Below, in pieces: positions 56,828-64,000 of a DNA stretch of 64,000 nt. The first letter of the stretch is position 1; every line of letters begins with the position of its first letter. The translations under genes and the position numbers were made by a program. Origin of the DNA: Microbispora corallina (GTDB lineage: Bacteria > Actinomycetota > Actinomycetes > Streptosporangiales > Streptosporangiaceae); contig NZ_BOOC01000005.1 of the NCBI RefSeq assembly GCF_016863035.1, forward strand, positions 1 to 64,000. Direction: 5' to 3'. The notes beneath the pieces are model-generated. The model did no database searches. It had not been told where the DNA came from and was given only the letters and a program-made list of their open reading frames with translations.

Positions 56828-57898
56828 ATGTCAGTCGTCCACGTCCTCAACCGTGTCAAGATCGGGCACGGCCGCGGATTGAGCGCGATCGCTCTCGCGC
56901 AGGCCCAGCACCGGGCCGGGTGGAACGTCCGGCTGCTGGTCAGCGGCGTTCACAGCCCTCGGCTCCTGCCTCGCTCGCCGGAGCCCGAGGCTCTCCTGGG
57001 CGACTTCGGCGCGGACGTTTACCACAAGGTGGATGCGATCGACCGCGTCGCCGAGGCGCTGGACCGCGGCACCCGGCCCGGCGACGCCGTCGTCAGCCAC
57101 GAGAGCATCGACCTGGCGGCGGCCTGCCGTCTCCGGGGCCGCCGGGTCGTGGCGGCGCTGCACTCCGTTCCCGAGGTGTCCCTCAACTACCTGCCCGCGG
57201 CTCACCTCCGGACGATCGCCGACCGGGTCGACCACTGGGTCACGTGGGGCAGTCTCGCGGCCGGCAGGCTGGCCGACCAGCTGAAGGTGGGCCCGGAGCG
57301 GATCACCGTCAGCGGCCAGTGCGTGGAGCCGGACGACCGCGTCGTACGGCGGCTTCCCGGCTCGCCCGCGTGCCTGACCGTGGCACGCGTGGACCCCGTC
57401 AAGAACCACGGGCTCATCCTCGACGCGCTGGCCGTCCTCGCCCGGCGCATGCCCGGCATCCGATGGCACATGGTGGGGCCCTCCGTCGACGACGCGCACC
57501 TTCACGGCCTGCTCGGGAGGGCGGCGCGCCTCGGGGTCGACGGGATGGTCACCTGGCACGGATCCCGCGACGACGTGGCCGCGGTCATGCTCGGCAGCGA
57601 CGTGAGCGTGCTGACGTCGCACGCCGAGGGTCTCCCCCGTGCGACGCAGGAGGCGATGGCCCTCGGCGTCCCGACGGTCATGCCCGCCGCACTGGTCCGC
57701 GATCTCACCCATGCGGGGCTGCCGGTCACGTACGAGGGAACCGCCCCGGAGGCGGTCGCCGCGGCCGTCGAGACCGCGCTCCGCGTCGCGCCGGAGCGGC
57801 GGGCGGCCGCGGCGTCGTGGGTCCGCAGGACGTGGAGCTGGGAGCGCGTGCTGGCCGACTGGGCGGGAGCGCTGGCGGACGGGACGCGTGACGCCTGA
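56828..57898 (+). CDS. Glycosyltransferase family 4/1 protein
   Basis: A 356-residue GT-B enzyme. N-terminal acceptor domain starts VVHVLNRVKIGHGRGLSAIA. The donor domain has CLTVARVDPVKNHGLILDAL and the family E-x7-E motif in SHAEGLPRATQEAMALGVPT (EGLPRATQE). It transfers a sugar from an NDP-sugar with retention, typically in envelope polysaccharide or glycolipid synthesis. No sugar operon adjoins. Hairpins directly after its stop (57909-57926) separate it from the STAND gene, so a functional link to that gene is uncertain. Confidence 0.85.
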   Translation: MSVVHVLNRVKIGHGRGLSAIALAQAQHRAGWNVRLLVSGVHSPRLLPRSPEPEALLGDFGADVYHKVDAIDRVAEALDRGTRPGDAVVSHESIDLAAACRLRGRRVVAALHSVPEVSLNYLPAAHLRTIADRVDHWVTWGSLAAGRLADQLKVGPERITVSGQCVEPDDRVVRRLPGSPACLTVARVDPVKNHGLILDALAVLARRMPGIRWHMVGPSVDDAHLHGLLGRAARLGVDGMVTWHGSRDDVAAVMLGSDVSVLTSHAEGLPRATQEAMALGVPTVMPAALVRDLTHAGLPVTYEGTAPEAVAAAVETALRVAPERRAAAASWVRRTWSWERVLADWAGALADGTRDA

Positions 57899-57908
57899 CC
57901 CGCGGCCC

Positions 57909-57926
57909 GGCGGACGGCTCCGCCGG
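57909..57926 (+). terminator. Terminator after the glycosyltransferase
   Basis: CGGCGGA-CGGC-TCCGCCG (57909-57926) is a perfect 7-bp stem and 4-nt loop, 10 bp after the stop codon. Further G+C inverted repeats follow up to about 57960. Confidence 0.55.
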
Positions 57927-57960
57927 CACACGGGCCGGGCCGGCGTCGCCGGGCGGCCCG

Positions 57961-57989
57961 TTGACGCGCGTGTGCCGATGATGGAGGGT
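57961..57989 (+). promoter_or_regulatory. Possible promoter of the STAND operon
   Basis: TTGACG (57961-57966), 17 bp, GAGGGT (57984-57989). The -35 is good and the -10 weak. It follows the glycosyltransferase terminator and would start the transcript near 57996, ahead of the GTG at 58067. Confidence 0.4.
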
Positions 57990-58066
57990 GACGAGGTGCG
58001 CTCGTCGTGGTCGCCGTGGACAGGCCGGGAGGCCGGGGCGCGTGGGCCGGTCGCCCGGGAGGCGCC

Positions 58067-61000
58067 GTGACGGTCCATGCGGAGGGAGCCGGCTCGATCG
58101 CCGTCGGCGGGGACGCCATCAACAGCATCTTCGTCACGGGCGGCGTCAACCAGTTCTTCGTCGGGCAGTACGAGCGTCTGGCGGAGGCTTACCTCAGTCC
58201 GCGGGCGCTGTACCGGGAGCTGCGGCTCGACGAGTACACCGGCCGGGACTGGCTGGTGCGGGAGATCGACAGCTTCCTGTCGTCGAACGACCGCGGCTAC
58301 CTCCTCATCGAGGCCGAAGCCGGGATGGGCAAGACCGCGTTCATGGCGTGGATCGCGAGGGAGCGGAAGTACGTCCACCACTTCGTCCGGCTCATGCCCG
58401 ACGTGAACGACCTGGGTGTGGCCCTGCGCAACCTGTCCGCCCAGCTGATCCGCGCGTGGGACCTCCGCTCGATGGCGGTCGGCGGGGTGCTCGGGGCCAA
58501 CGCCTCCCGGCCGGACTTCTTCACCGAGGTCCTTTACGAGGCCGCCGACATGCGGGACGCGACACGTCCGGGCGAGCCGATCGTCATCGCCGTGGACGGG
58601 CTGAACGAGACGGCGGCCCTGCCCTTCCAGAACCCGCTCGCCCTGCCGTCCGAGCTCCCGGACGGCGTCTACGTCCTGGCCACCCAGCGCACGACGCACC
58701 TCCCCCTGGTGGTGAACACACCGCGCCGGGTGCTCCGGATCCGGCCCGACAGCCCCGAGAACCTCGGCGACATCCGGGCCTACCTGCACCGCATGGTCGG
58801 CGCTCCGGACCTGGCGGAGCGCCTGGCCGCCTCCGGCGCGGCGCCCGCCGACGTGGTCGACAGGCTGGCGCTCTGGTGCGGCGGCGTGTGGCTGGTCCTG
58901 CGCTACGTCCTGGCGGAGCTGCGGACGGGCGCCAGGAGCCCGAGCGAACTCTCGTCGCTGCCCATCGGCCTGTGGCAGTACTACGCCCGCTTCTGGCGGG
59001 ACTGGCAGCGGGCGCACGAGAGCACCTGGGCCGGCGTCGACCTCCCACTGCTCGTCGCCCTCACCGCCGCGCAGGAGCCGCTGACGCTGGACCTGCTCTG
59101 CGAGATGAGCCGGTGCCCGGATCCCGGGCGTGCGGCCGACCTCGTGGGCGACGCGTGGCGGCCCTTCCTCCACATCAGCGGCGAGGGGACGGACGAGCGC
59201 TACGCCGCCTTCCACGACAGCCTCGGGGAGTTCATGGCGGGCCAGGTGGACGCGTCCGCGCTGAGCAGCGCCGAGCGGTTCTTCGTCGACCGGCTGAGTG
59301 TGGCGCAGCGCGAGGCGCACCGGCGCGTCGCGGAGCGCTACCTCACCGCCTGGGGCGAGCTTCCGGAGGGGCTGCCGCGGCTGCGCGGCGACGCCGCCGC
59401 CATGGACGACGGCTACGGTCTGCGGCATCTGGTGCATCACCTCGTCCACGCGAGTGAGGACGCCGTCCTGCACAGCCTGATGGCGCTCGAGTGGCCACGG
59501 GCTGACGCCGGAGACGAGGCGGGGCCGTCCCCGGCGTCCAACGCCTGGTACGAGGTGCACCGGGCCCGCCGCGAGTTCGCCGGTTACGCCCTCGACGTGC
59601 AGCGGGCCTGGAGCCGTGCCGAACAGGTGCCGGACAAGGCGGCCGCCCCGGCCGCCCCCCGGACGGTCGCCCTCGAGCTGCGGTACGCGCTGATCGCGTC
59701 ATCCGTCGACAGCGTGGCCGGCAACGTTCCCAGCGAACTGCTGCTCCTGCTCATCGACCACGGGATGCTCACCGCCGCACAGGCCCTTGAGCTCACCGGG
59801 GAGATGTCCGACGCTCGGGCCAGGGCCGAGTCGCTGAGCGCGCTCGTGCCGCGCCTGACCGGGCCGGCCCACGCCGAGGCGGTCCGCGAGGCGCTCGCGA
59901 GCGTCCAGCTGGTGCCCGACGGGTACTGGCGGGCGGGCGAGCTGCTGCGTCTCGCGCAGGTGGCCGGGCCGGAGCACCACGACGACCTGCGCCGCATCGC
60001 CGGCGGCATGGGCAGGCCGTACGAACGCGACATCGCGCACCGGGGACTGGACGCCCTGAGCCTCCCCGGCCCGGTCGCGCCGGTGCTGTCGGGAGACGCG
60101 CACGAGCCGCGGGATCCGGCGGAGTTCCTGGAGCAGTACCGCCGCCGGACCCGTCGCGGCGTGGCCACCCTCCTGATCGGCCTCGACGATGACCCGGCCG
60201 CGTCCGGCGCCGACCGGCACGTGGCGTCCAGCGGCTTCGTGCGGTCGCCGCGATGGCGCGCCGAGCTGCTCACGGAGTCGGCGAGGACCGCCCCGGCGGA
60301 GACGCGTGAGGCCGTGCTGCGGGCGGCGCTGGACATCTCCCTCCTCGTGGGCGACCGGCAGATCCTCACCACCACCATGGGGTCGATCGCGGCGTGCCTG
60401 GCCGCGACCGGCGCCGTCGACATGGCGCTGGCCTGCGCCTCCGAGATGCCGGACGCCGAGGGACTGGCGAGGGCGCTGTTCGCGATCGCGGCGGAGACCG
60501 GCGAGGCCGTGCGGCCCGGCCTGACGCGCCGCGCGCTCGACGTCGCGGCGGCCCTCGACGATCCCGCGACCCGCGGTGAACTGCTGCGGGCGAACGCGGC
60601 CGGGCTCGTTCCGATGGCGGCCGACGGGTCGCTCGCTCCGGTGCTCGCGGACCTCCCCGGAGGCTGGCGCGCCGCGGTGCTGGGCGCCGTGGCCGTCCAC
60701 GACGAGCCCGCGCAGCGGGTCCGGCTGCTCGCCGACGCGCTGGACATCGCCCTGGCCTCCCCGGACGACGGCGGCGCGGTCCTGGCCGGGCTGGTCGCCG
60801 TGGCGCCCGCCGGGCTCCTGCCCGCCGCTCGCGAGGCGGTGGCCGCCGTCCACGACCGCGAGCGGCACGACGCCGCCGCCGCCGCGCTCGCCGCGAGGCT
60901 GGGCCGGGAGGGCCGGGCGGAGGCCGCGGACGAGGTCGTGGGGACGATCCGCGATCCGTACTGGAGGATGACGGCCGAGTTCGGCGCGGCGTCCGGGCTC

Positions 61001-61663
61001 GCCGCCGCCGGCCGCGCCGACCAAGCCGCCGAGCTGGCCGCCCGGCTGCCTTCGCGCCACTGGCGGGCCGAGGTCCTCGCGTCAGCCGGCCGTACGGACT
61101 CGGCGTACGCCGTGGCCGACGGGATCGCGGAGCCGAGCGGGCGGATCTCCGCCCTCCTCCGGATCGCGTCGGCTGCGCCGCCCGGCGGAGATCGGGACGG
61201 CCTGGAGGAGGCCCGGACGACGCTCCCCGCGATCACCGATCCGGTGACGCTCGGGCAGGCGACCATCGCCGTCGCCCTCGCCCTGGGACGACGCGGCCGG
61301 GCGGGCGACGCCCTCGACCTCGTACGGATGCTGCCCGACATCGAACGGGAGAACGCCCTGACCCGGGTCCGCCCGCTGCCGGGCGAGGCGCTCGCCGTCG
61401 CGGTCCTCCTCGCGCGGGGACTGCCCGACCCGGTCGCCAGGGGGCGGGTGCTGGCGAGCCTGACCGGGCCGCTGGTGGCCGCGGGCACCTTCGACGTCCT
61501 CGACCATGTGCGGACGGTTCTGCGCCTGCTCGCCACCGGCGCCCGCGCCCAACTGCTGGAGGTGACGCCCGGTCTGCTGCCCGGGCTGCTCGAACTGGCC
61601 GGGCCGCAGGGACTGGTCGACATGGCGGCGGCGGTCACGGCCGCGTACCGGTGGTGGCCGTGA
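58067..61663 (+). CDS. STAND-type P-loop NTPase with glycine-rich N-terminal motif and helical-repeat C-terminus
   Basis: A 1198-residue protein in three parts. Residues 1-30 (VTVHAEGAGSIAVGGDAINS, IFVTGGVNQF) form a glycine-rich strand motif. Residues about 45-480 are a signal-transduction NTPase: Walker A EAEAGMGKTAFM (about 82-92), Walker B PIVIAVDGLNE (171-181), sensor-1-like VLATQRTTHLPL, then winged-helix-like and helical segments ending near FHDSLGEFMAG. The remaining ~700 residues are degenerate alpha-helical repeats (for example GRADQAAELAARLPSRHWRA, GRISALLRIASA). STAND proteins are ligand-triggered oligomerising switches in immunity or development; the helical repeats would sense and the N-terminus recruit an effector. 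The GTG at 58067 has GGAGG four bases upstream; a GTG at 58007 would add 20 Arg/Gly-rich residues. Its stop overlaps the next start. Confidence 0.8.
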   Translation: MTVHAEGAGSIAVGGDAINSIFVTGGVNQFFVGQYERLAEAYLSPRALYRELRLDEYTGRDWLVREIDSFLSSNDRGYLLIEAEAGMGKTAFMAWIARERKYVHHFVRLMPDVNDLGVALRNLSAQLIRAWDLRSMAVGGVLGANASRPDFFTEVLYEAADMRDATRPGEPIVIAVDGLNETAALPFQNPLALPSELPDGVYVLATQRTTHLPLVVNTPRRVLRIRPDSPENLGDIRAYLHRMVGAPDLAERLAASGAAPADVVDRLALWCGGVWLVLRYVLAELRTGARSPSELSSLPIGLWQYYARFWRDWQRAHESTWAGVDLPLLVALTAAQEPLTLDLLCEMSRCPDPGRAADLVGDAWRPFLHISGEGTDERYAAFHDSLGEFMAGQVDASALSSAERFFVDRLSVAQREAHRRVAERYLTAWGELPEGLPRLRGDAAAMDDGYGLRHLVHHLVHASEDAVLHSLMALEWPRADAGDEAGPSPASNAWYEVHRARREFAGYALDVQRAWSRAEQVPDKAAAPAAPRTVALELRYALIASSVDSVAGNVPSELLLLLIDHGMLTAAQALELTGEMSDARARAESLSALVPRLTGPAHAEAVREALASVQLVPDGYWRAGELLRLAQVAGPEHHDDLRRIAGGMGRPYERDIAHRGLDALSLPGPVAPVLSGDAHEPRDPAEFLEQYRRRTRRGVATLLIGLDDDPAASGADRHVASSGFVRSPRWRAELLTESARTAPAETREAVLRAALDISLLVGDRQILTTTMGSIAACLAATGAVDMALACASEMPDAEGLARALFAIAAETGEAVRPGLTRRALDVAAALDDPATRGELLRANAAGLVPMAADGSLAPVLADLPGGWRAAVLGAVAVHDEPAQRVRLLADALDIALASPDDGGAVLAGLVAVAPAGLLPAAREAVAAVHDRERHDAAAAALAARLGREGRAEAADEVVGTIRDPYWRMTAEFGAASGLAAAGRADQAAELAARLPSRHWRAEVLASAGRTDSAYAVADGIAEPSGRISALLRIASAAPPGGDRDGLEEARTTLPAITDPVTLGQATIAVALALGRRGRAGDALDLVRMLPDIERENALTRVRPLPGEALAVAVLLARGLPDPVARGRVLASLTGPLVAAGTFDVLDHVRTVLRLLATGARAQLLEVTPGLLPGLLELAGPQGLVDMAAAVTAAYRWWP

Positions 61664-62229
61664 TGCCGGGATTCGAGCTGGTCGTCCACCACCGGTACAC
61701 GTCGGGAAGCTCCGCCGACCTGTCAGGGCACGGCAACCACGGGCACAGCGCGACGCGGCCCGACCCGGACGGGATGCCCTTCGACGGCCGCGGCTCCCGG
61801 GTGGTCGTGTTCCCCTCGCCCAGCCTCGCCGACCTCGGGGGCGTCCGGGCCCGCGTGCGCCTCCGCGCGGACGCCCTGGCGGAACGGCGGACCCTCGTCG
61901 AGGGCTATCTGGCCTTCTCCTTCTCCATCGAGCCGGACGGCGCCCTGCTGGGCAGCGTGTACGCGGGCCTGCAGTGGCACGTCCTGGCCACCGCGCCCGG
62001 CCTGGTCCCGACCGGCCGTTGGGTGGACGTGAGCTTCGTGTACGACGGCCTGGACCTGATGACGCTCTCCGTGGACGGCGCCCTCGCCGCTTCCCGGGAG
62101 GACAATCTCGGCCGCGTGGGCGGCGTGGAGTGGCCGTACGGGCTGAACATCGGGGCCTGGCCGGACGACGACGTGCGGGTGTTCGACGGGCGGATGGCGG
62201 AGGTCTGGTTGTGGCGGCTTCGCCGCTGA
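61663..62229 (+). CDS. LamG/concanavalin A-like lectin-fold protein coupled to the STAND gene
   Basis: A 188-residue all-beta protein without signal peptide: FELVVHHRYTSGSSADLSGH, GNHGHSATRPDPDGMPFDGR, GSRVVVFPSPSLADLGGVRA, GRWVDVSFVYDGLDLMTLSV, VEWPYGLNIGAWPDDDVRVF, DGRMAEVWLWRLRR. The order (DxSGHGNHG, surface strands, DG-x-x-D-E/A-V-x-x-W) is that of LamG/jellyroll domains, which bind carbohydrate or protein ligands. The ATG overlaps the STAND stop (TGATG); a GTG at 61660 is an alternative. Intracellular location and coupling suggest it is a recognition partner of the STAND protein rather than a secreted lectin. Confidence 0.75.
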   Translation: MPGFELVVHHRYTSGSSADLSGHGNHGHSATRPDPDGMPFDGRGSRVVVFPSPSLADLGGVRARVRLRADALAERRTLVEGYLAFSFSIEPDGALLGSVYAGLQWHVLATAPGLVPTGRWVDVSFVYDGLDLMTLSVDGALAASREDNLGRVGGVEWPYGLNIGAWPDDDVRVFDGRMAEVWLWRLRR

Positions 62230-62326
62230 CGCCCAGGTGGGCGCCCACGCCGGACCCGGCCCCCGGACCCGGCCGCGGGCGTGCTCGGCGTCCGGTCGCT
62301 CTCGCCCCGGAGCCGCCGCCCGGCCC

Positions 62327-62752
62327 TCAGCCGGTCGGTCCCGTGCCGCCGGTGGTGATCGTGCTGCCCGTGGCGTCGCGCCCGATGGCCACGGACCCGG
62401 CTCCGCTGGCGGTCACGTTCGTGACGACTCCTCCTGTCGCGGCCGTCGCCTGCCGCCACAGCCCCTCCACCTCGGCCGCGAGCTCCGGGTCCTCCGCGAG
62501 CAGCTTCTTCAGCTGAACCCGCAGAACGGCCCGCAGATCCTCGTCGTCGGGATCCCGCGCGACGTCGATGACGGCCTCCTTGGCCGCGTCCTTCTCGTCG
62601 ACCTTCCCGCGCAGGGCGGACCAGATCCTCTGGGCGAACCCGAAGGTCTCCTGGCCGATCTTCTCGGCCGCGGCGTCCCCGAACTTCTCCCCCGCCTTCA
62701 GCAGGTACGGCAGCAGGGGGGCGAGGAACGCGGTCAAAGCGGCGATGTCCAT
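62327..62752 (-). CDS. Small protein ending in the STAND-type glycine-rich motif (possible effector-associated adaptor)
   Basis: A 141-residue protein. The N-terminus is hydrophobic/amphipathic helix (IAALTAFLAPLLPYLLKAGE, KFGDAAAEKIGQETFGFAQR), then charged helices (VRVQ-like AVLRVQLKKLLAEDPELAAE, VEGLWRQATA). It ends in VTNVTASGAGSVAIGRDATG, STITTGG. The tail matches the STAND N-terminus (EGAGSIAVGGDAINSIFVTG) at GAGS, A, G, DA, S and TGG. Proteins with this plan are widespread in multicellular actinomycetes and often lie near STAND NTPases. It is convergent with the LamG gene, 97 bp apart. The hydrophobic N-terminus could insert in membranes. Confidence 0.65.
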   Translation of the reverse strand: MDIAALTAFLAPLLPYLLKAGEKFGDAAAEKIGQETFGFAQRIWSALRGKVDEKDAAKEAVIDVARDPDDEDLRAVLRVQLKKLLAEDPELAAEVEGLWRQATAATGGVVTNVTASGAGSVAIGRDATGSTITTGGTGPTG

Positions 62753-62794
62753 CTCGACCTCGATCCCGTCGGAGAAGGGGAGGACACAGATGAT

Positions 62795-62834
62795 ACGGCC
62801 CCGCGTCCCTGGCAGCGAGGGGACGCGGGGCCGT
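62795..62834 (-). terminator. Terminator of the GH64-type gene
   Basis: A perfect 15-bp stem (62795-62809 with 62820-62834, arm ACGGCCCCGCGTCCC) and 10-nt loop, 25 bp after the stop codon of the glucanase gene. It insulates that gene from the small protein gene downstream on the same strand. Confidence 0.8.
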
Positions 62835-62858
62835 CGCGGGCGTGCGGTCAGGCGGGGA

Positions 62859-64000
62859 TCACCAGCCGACGGCGACCAGCAGCCACTGCGGGTTGCCGTG
62901 CGAGATGAAGGACGACTGGCCCGCGTAGTCGTCGTACGGGAAGCCGTACGCCAGGTGGTTGATCGCGTGGTCGTGCCAGAACTTGGCGTAGTAGTTGGCC
63001 GGGGCGGCCTGGTAGTACAGGCTCGGCGTCGACCACTGCGACTGCGGCAGATGCGCGACGTGCCGGTTCAGCGCGGCGCAGTGCCCCGGGTCGTTGGCGA
63101 GCGACCCGGCGCAGCCGAAGATGTCGGAGGTCGCCGCCGAGATGCCGTTGGCGGTGGCGTAGCTGGTGAAGTAGTTCGCGTTCGCCCCGCCGGCCCGGAA
63201 GCCGCTGTAGCTGCCGGGCGCCGGGATCCGGTACGGCGCCTGGACCTGGGCCAGCGGCTTGAACTCGGCCGGCACCTCGTTGGCGAACCGCTGGAAGGTG
63301 GTCGCGCGGTCCTCCTGGAAGGTGGCGTAGTCCTCGCCCACCTGCACGTCGTACCCGTCCTTGGCGTGCAGCCGCATGGCCAGCTTGAGGCCGAACGCGT
63401 CGACGCGCGTGGTGTTGCCGTTGAACACGGTCGGCCCGACGGTGAACTCGATGAAGTCGTAGTACTGGCTGTCGGGCGAACCCAGGTAGAAGTACATCCG
63501 CCCGGCGGAGTTGGCCGGCATGTCCAGGTACGGCTGCTCCGCGATGGAGTGGACCTGGCCGTTGAAGCTCCAGTAGACCTGGCTGTCGGGGTACTTGCCG
63601 TTGGTCCGGTTCAGGATCTTGACCGTGAGCACGTTCCTGGCGGCCGGGATGCTGCCGGTGTCGCCCCAGAACGCGTCCGGCGGGTTGGAGCCGGTCGGGC
63701 TCGGCGTGGGGGTGGGGGTCGGCGTCGGGGTGGTCGTCCCGCCCGTCGTGTGGACGACGAACTCCCACAGGGAGTAGCCGTACGCGGTGGCGCGGGCCGT
63801 GGCGTACAGGCGGACGTACCGGCCGGTGCCCGTCACGTTGAGCGTCTGCGTGCCGCCCGTGCCCGTCGTCGTGGAGTAGACGGTCGTCCACGACGAGCCG
63901 TCGCCGGACGTCTGGATCTGGAACGCCTTCGCGTAGGCCGCCTCCCAGTTGAGCACGACCTGGCAGACCGTGGTGCTGCCGCCGAGGTCGACCTGCAGCC
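62859..64000 (-). CDS. Secreted GH64-type beta-1,3-glucanase with N-terminal discoidin-like CBM (partial)
   Basis: The 3' 380 codons of a gene continuing past the right edge. From the edge inward: LQVDLGGSTTVCQVVLNWEA, AYAKAFQIQTSGDGSSWTTV, YVRLYATARATAYGYSLWEF, the end of an F5/8-type (CBM32-like) module; a TPTPTPTPSPT linker; then VLTVKILNRTNGKYPDSQVY, WSFNGQVHSI, MYFYLGSPDSQYYDFIEFTV, KDGYDVQVGEDYATFQEDRA and FWHDHAINHLAYGFPYDDYA, the pattern of GH64 laminaripentaose-producing beta-1,3-glucanases. These attack fungal wall glucan outside the cell. The apparent start at 63956 is internal; the true start and signal peptide lie outside. Confidence 0.85.
   Translation of the reverse strand, partial: LQVDLGGSTTVCQVVLNWEAAYAKAFQIQTSGDGSSWTTVYSTTTGTGGTQTLNVTGTGRYVRLYATARATAYGYSLWEFVVHTTGGTTTPTPTPTPTPSPTGSNPPDAFWGDTGSIPAARNVLTVKILNRTNGKYPDSQVYWSFNGQVHSIAEQPYLDMPANSAGRMYFYLGSPDSQYYDFIEFTVGPTVFNGNTTRVDAFGLKLAMRLHAKDGYDVQVGEDYATFQEDRATTFQRFANEVPAEFKPLAQVQAPYRIPAPGSYSGFRAGGANANYFTSYATANGISAATSDIFGCAGSLANDPGHCAALNRHVAHLPQSQWSTPSLYYQAAPANYYAKFWHDHAINHLAYGFPYDDYAGQSSFISHGNPQWLLVAVGW

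Noticed and set aside
56828-57898. Glycosyltransferase as a component of the STAND system
   Set aside because: Hairpins directly after its stop and a separate promoter candidate place it in its own transcription unit; linkage is possible but unsupported.
56831-59560. A 909-codon minus-strand frame across the glycosyltransferase and STAND genes
   Set aside because: Composition is shadow-like (His/Arg/Val/Gly rich, no domain) and it opposes two genes with clear motifs.

Overview
The window is chromosomal DNA of a very G+C-rich actinomycete. Codon third positions are almost all G or C, GTG starts and 4-bp stop/start overlaps are frequent, leaderless promoters can be seen, and a Tat lipoprotein, an F420/PPOX-type enzyme, LLM flavin enzymes and GH64/CBM-type secreted polysaccharidases are present. 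This gene mix suggests a Streptosporangiaceae-like soil actinomycete (Microbispora, Nonomuraea, Sphaerisporangium and relatives). That is inference from gene content; no rRNA or marker gene lies in the window. I saw no tRNA, rRNA, CRISPR array, insertion sequence, integrase or phage module.

Layout. 1-6235 holds the C-terminal end of a carbohydrate-binding protein with a strong terminator, then small stand-alone genes: VOC protein, Gfo/Idh/MocA oxidoreductase, sulfotransferase, two RibD/DHFR-type reductases, a DUF1801 protein, a leaderless HTH regulator and a truncated DinB-like gene. 6252-13282 is a sugar-utilisation locus resembling bxl: a GH3 glycosidase and a LacI repressor diverge from a Tat-lipoprotein binding protein and two permeases, with matching CGAAA-n-TTTCG inverted repeats on both sides of the shared control region. 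13435-27395 is mixed: DUF2000/Lrp pair, an orphan WD40 fragment, a kinase-like/SGNH/esterase group, a MetE-like enzyme behind a leaderless promoter, a DUF4118 protein, an LLM enzyme, an aldo/keto reductase divergent from its probable regulator, and a flavin monooxygenase.

27412-34260 looks like a catabolic island. An IclR regulator and an amidohydrolase diverge from a tightly coupled operon of CaiB-type CoA transferase, citryl-CoA-lyase-like protein, LigB- and LigA-like ring-cleavage dioxygenase subunits and a quinone-oxidoreductase-like protein. 34433-37676 carries a stand-alone ketosynthase, a D-Ala-D-Ala carboxypeptidase and an LLM enzyme. 38363-43452 is one operon: a polar amino-acid ABC importer (binding protein, permease, ATPase) followed by a D-aminoacylase and an unusual class A beta-lactamase-like protein without a signal peptide, suggesting uptake and processing of N-acyl-D-amino acids or D-amino-acid peptides. 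46575-48450 is a fluoride-resistance unit: a fluoride (crcB-motif) riboswitch whose 3' strand can alternatively form a hairpin over the Shine-Dalgarno sequence, then crcB, DUF190, crcB and a VKOR gene. 48881-56743 contains two TetR/divergent-target pairs with clear operators, a pirin-TPR pair and a NarL-type two-component system.

56828-62752 is the best candidate for an uncharacterised system. A glycosyltransferase precedes a 1198-residue STAND-type NTPase, which is translationally coupled to a small LamG-like lectin-fold protein and faced by a convergent 141-residue protein. The convergent protein ends in the same glycine-rich motif that begins the NTPase. The window closes inside a secreted GH64-type beta-1,3-glucanase with an N-terminal discoidin-like module. 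All calls were made by eye from translated sequence; no database search was run.
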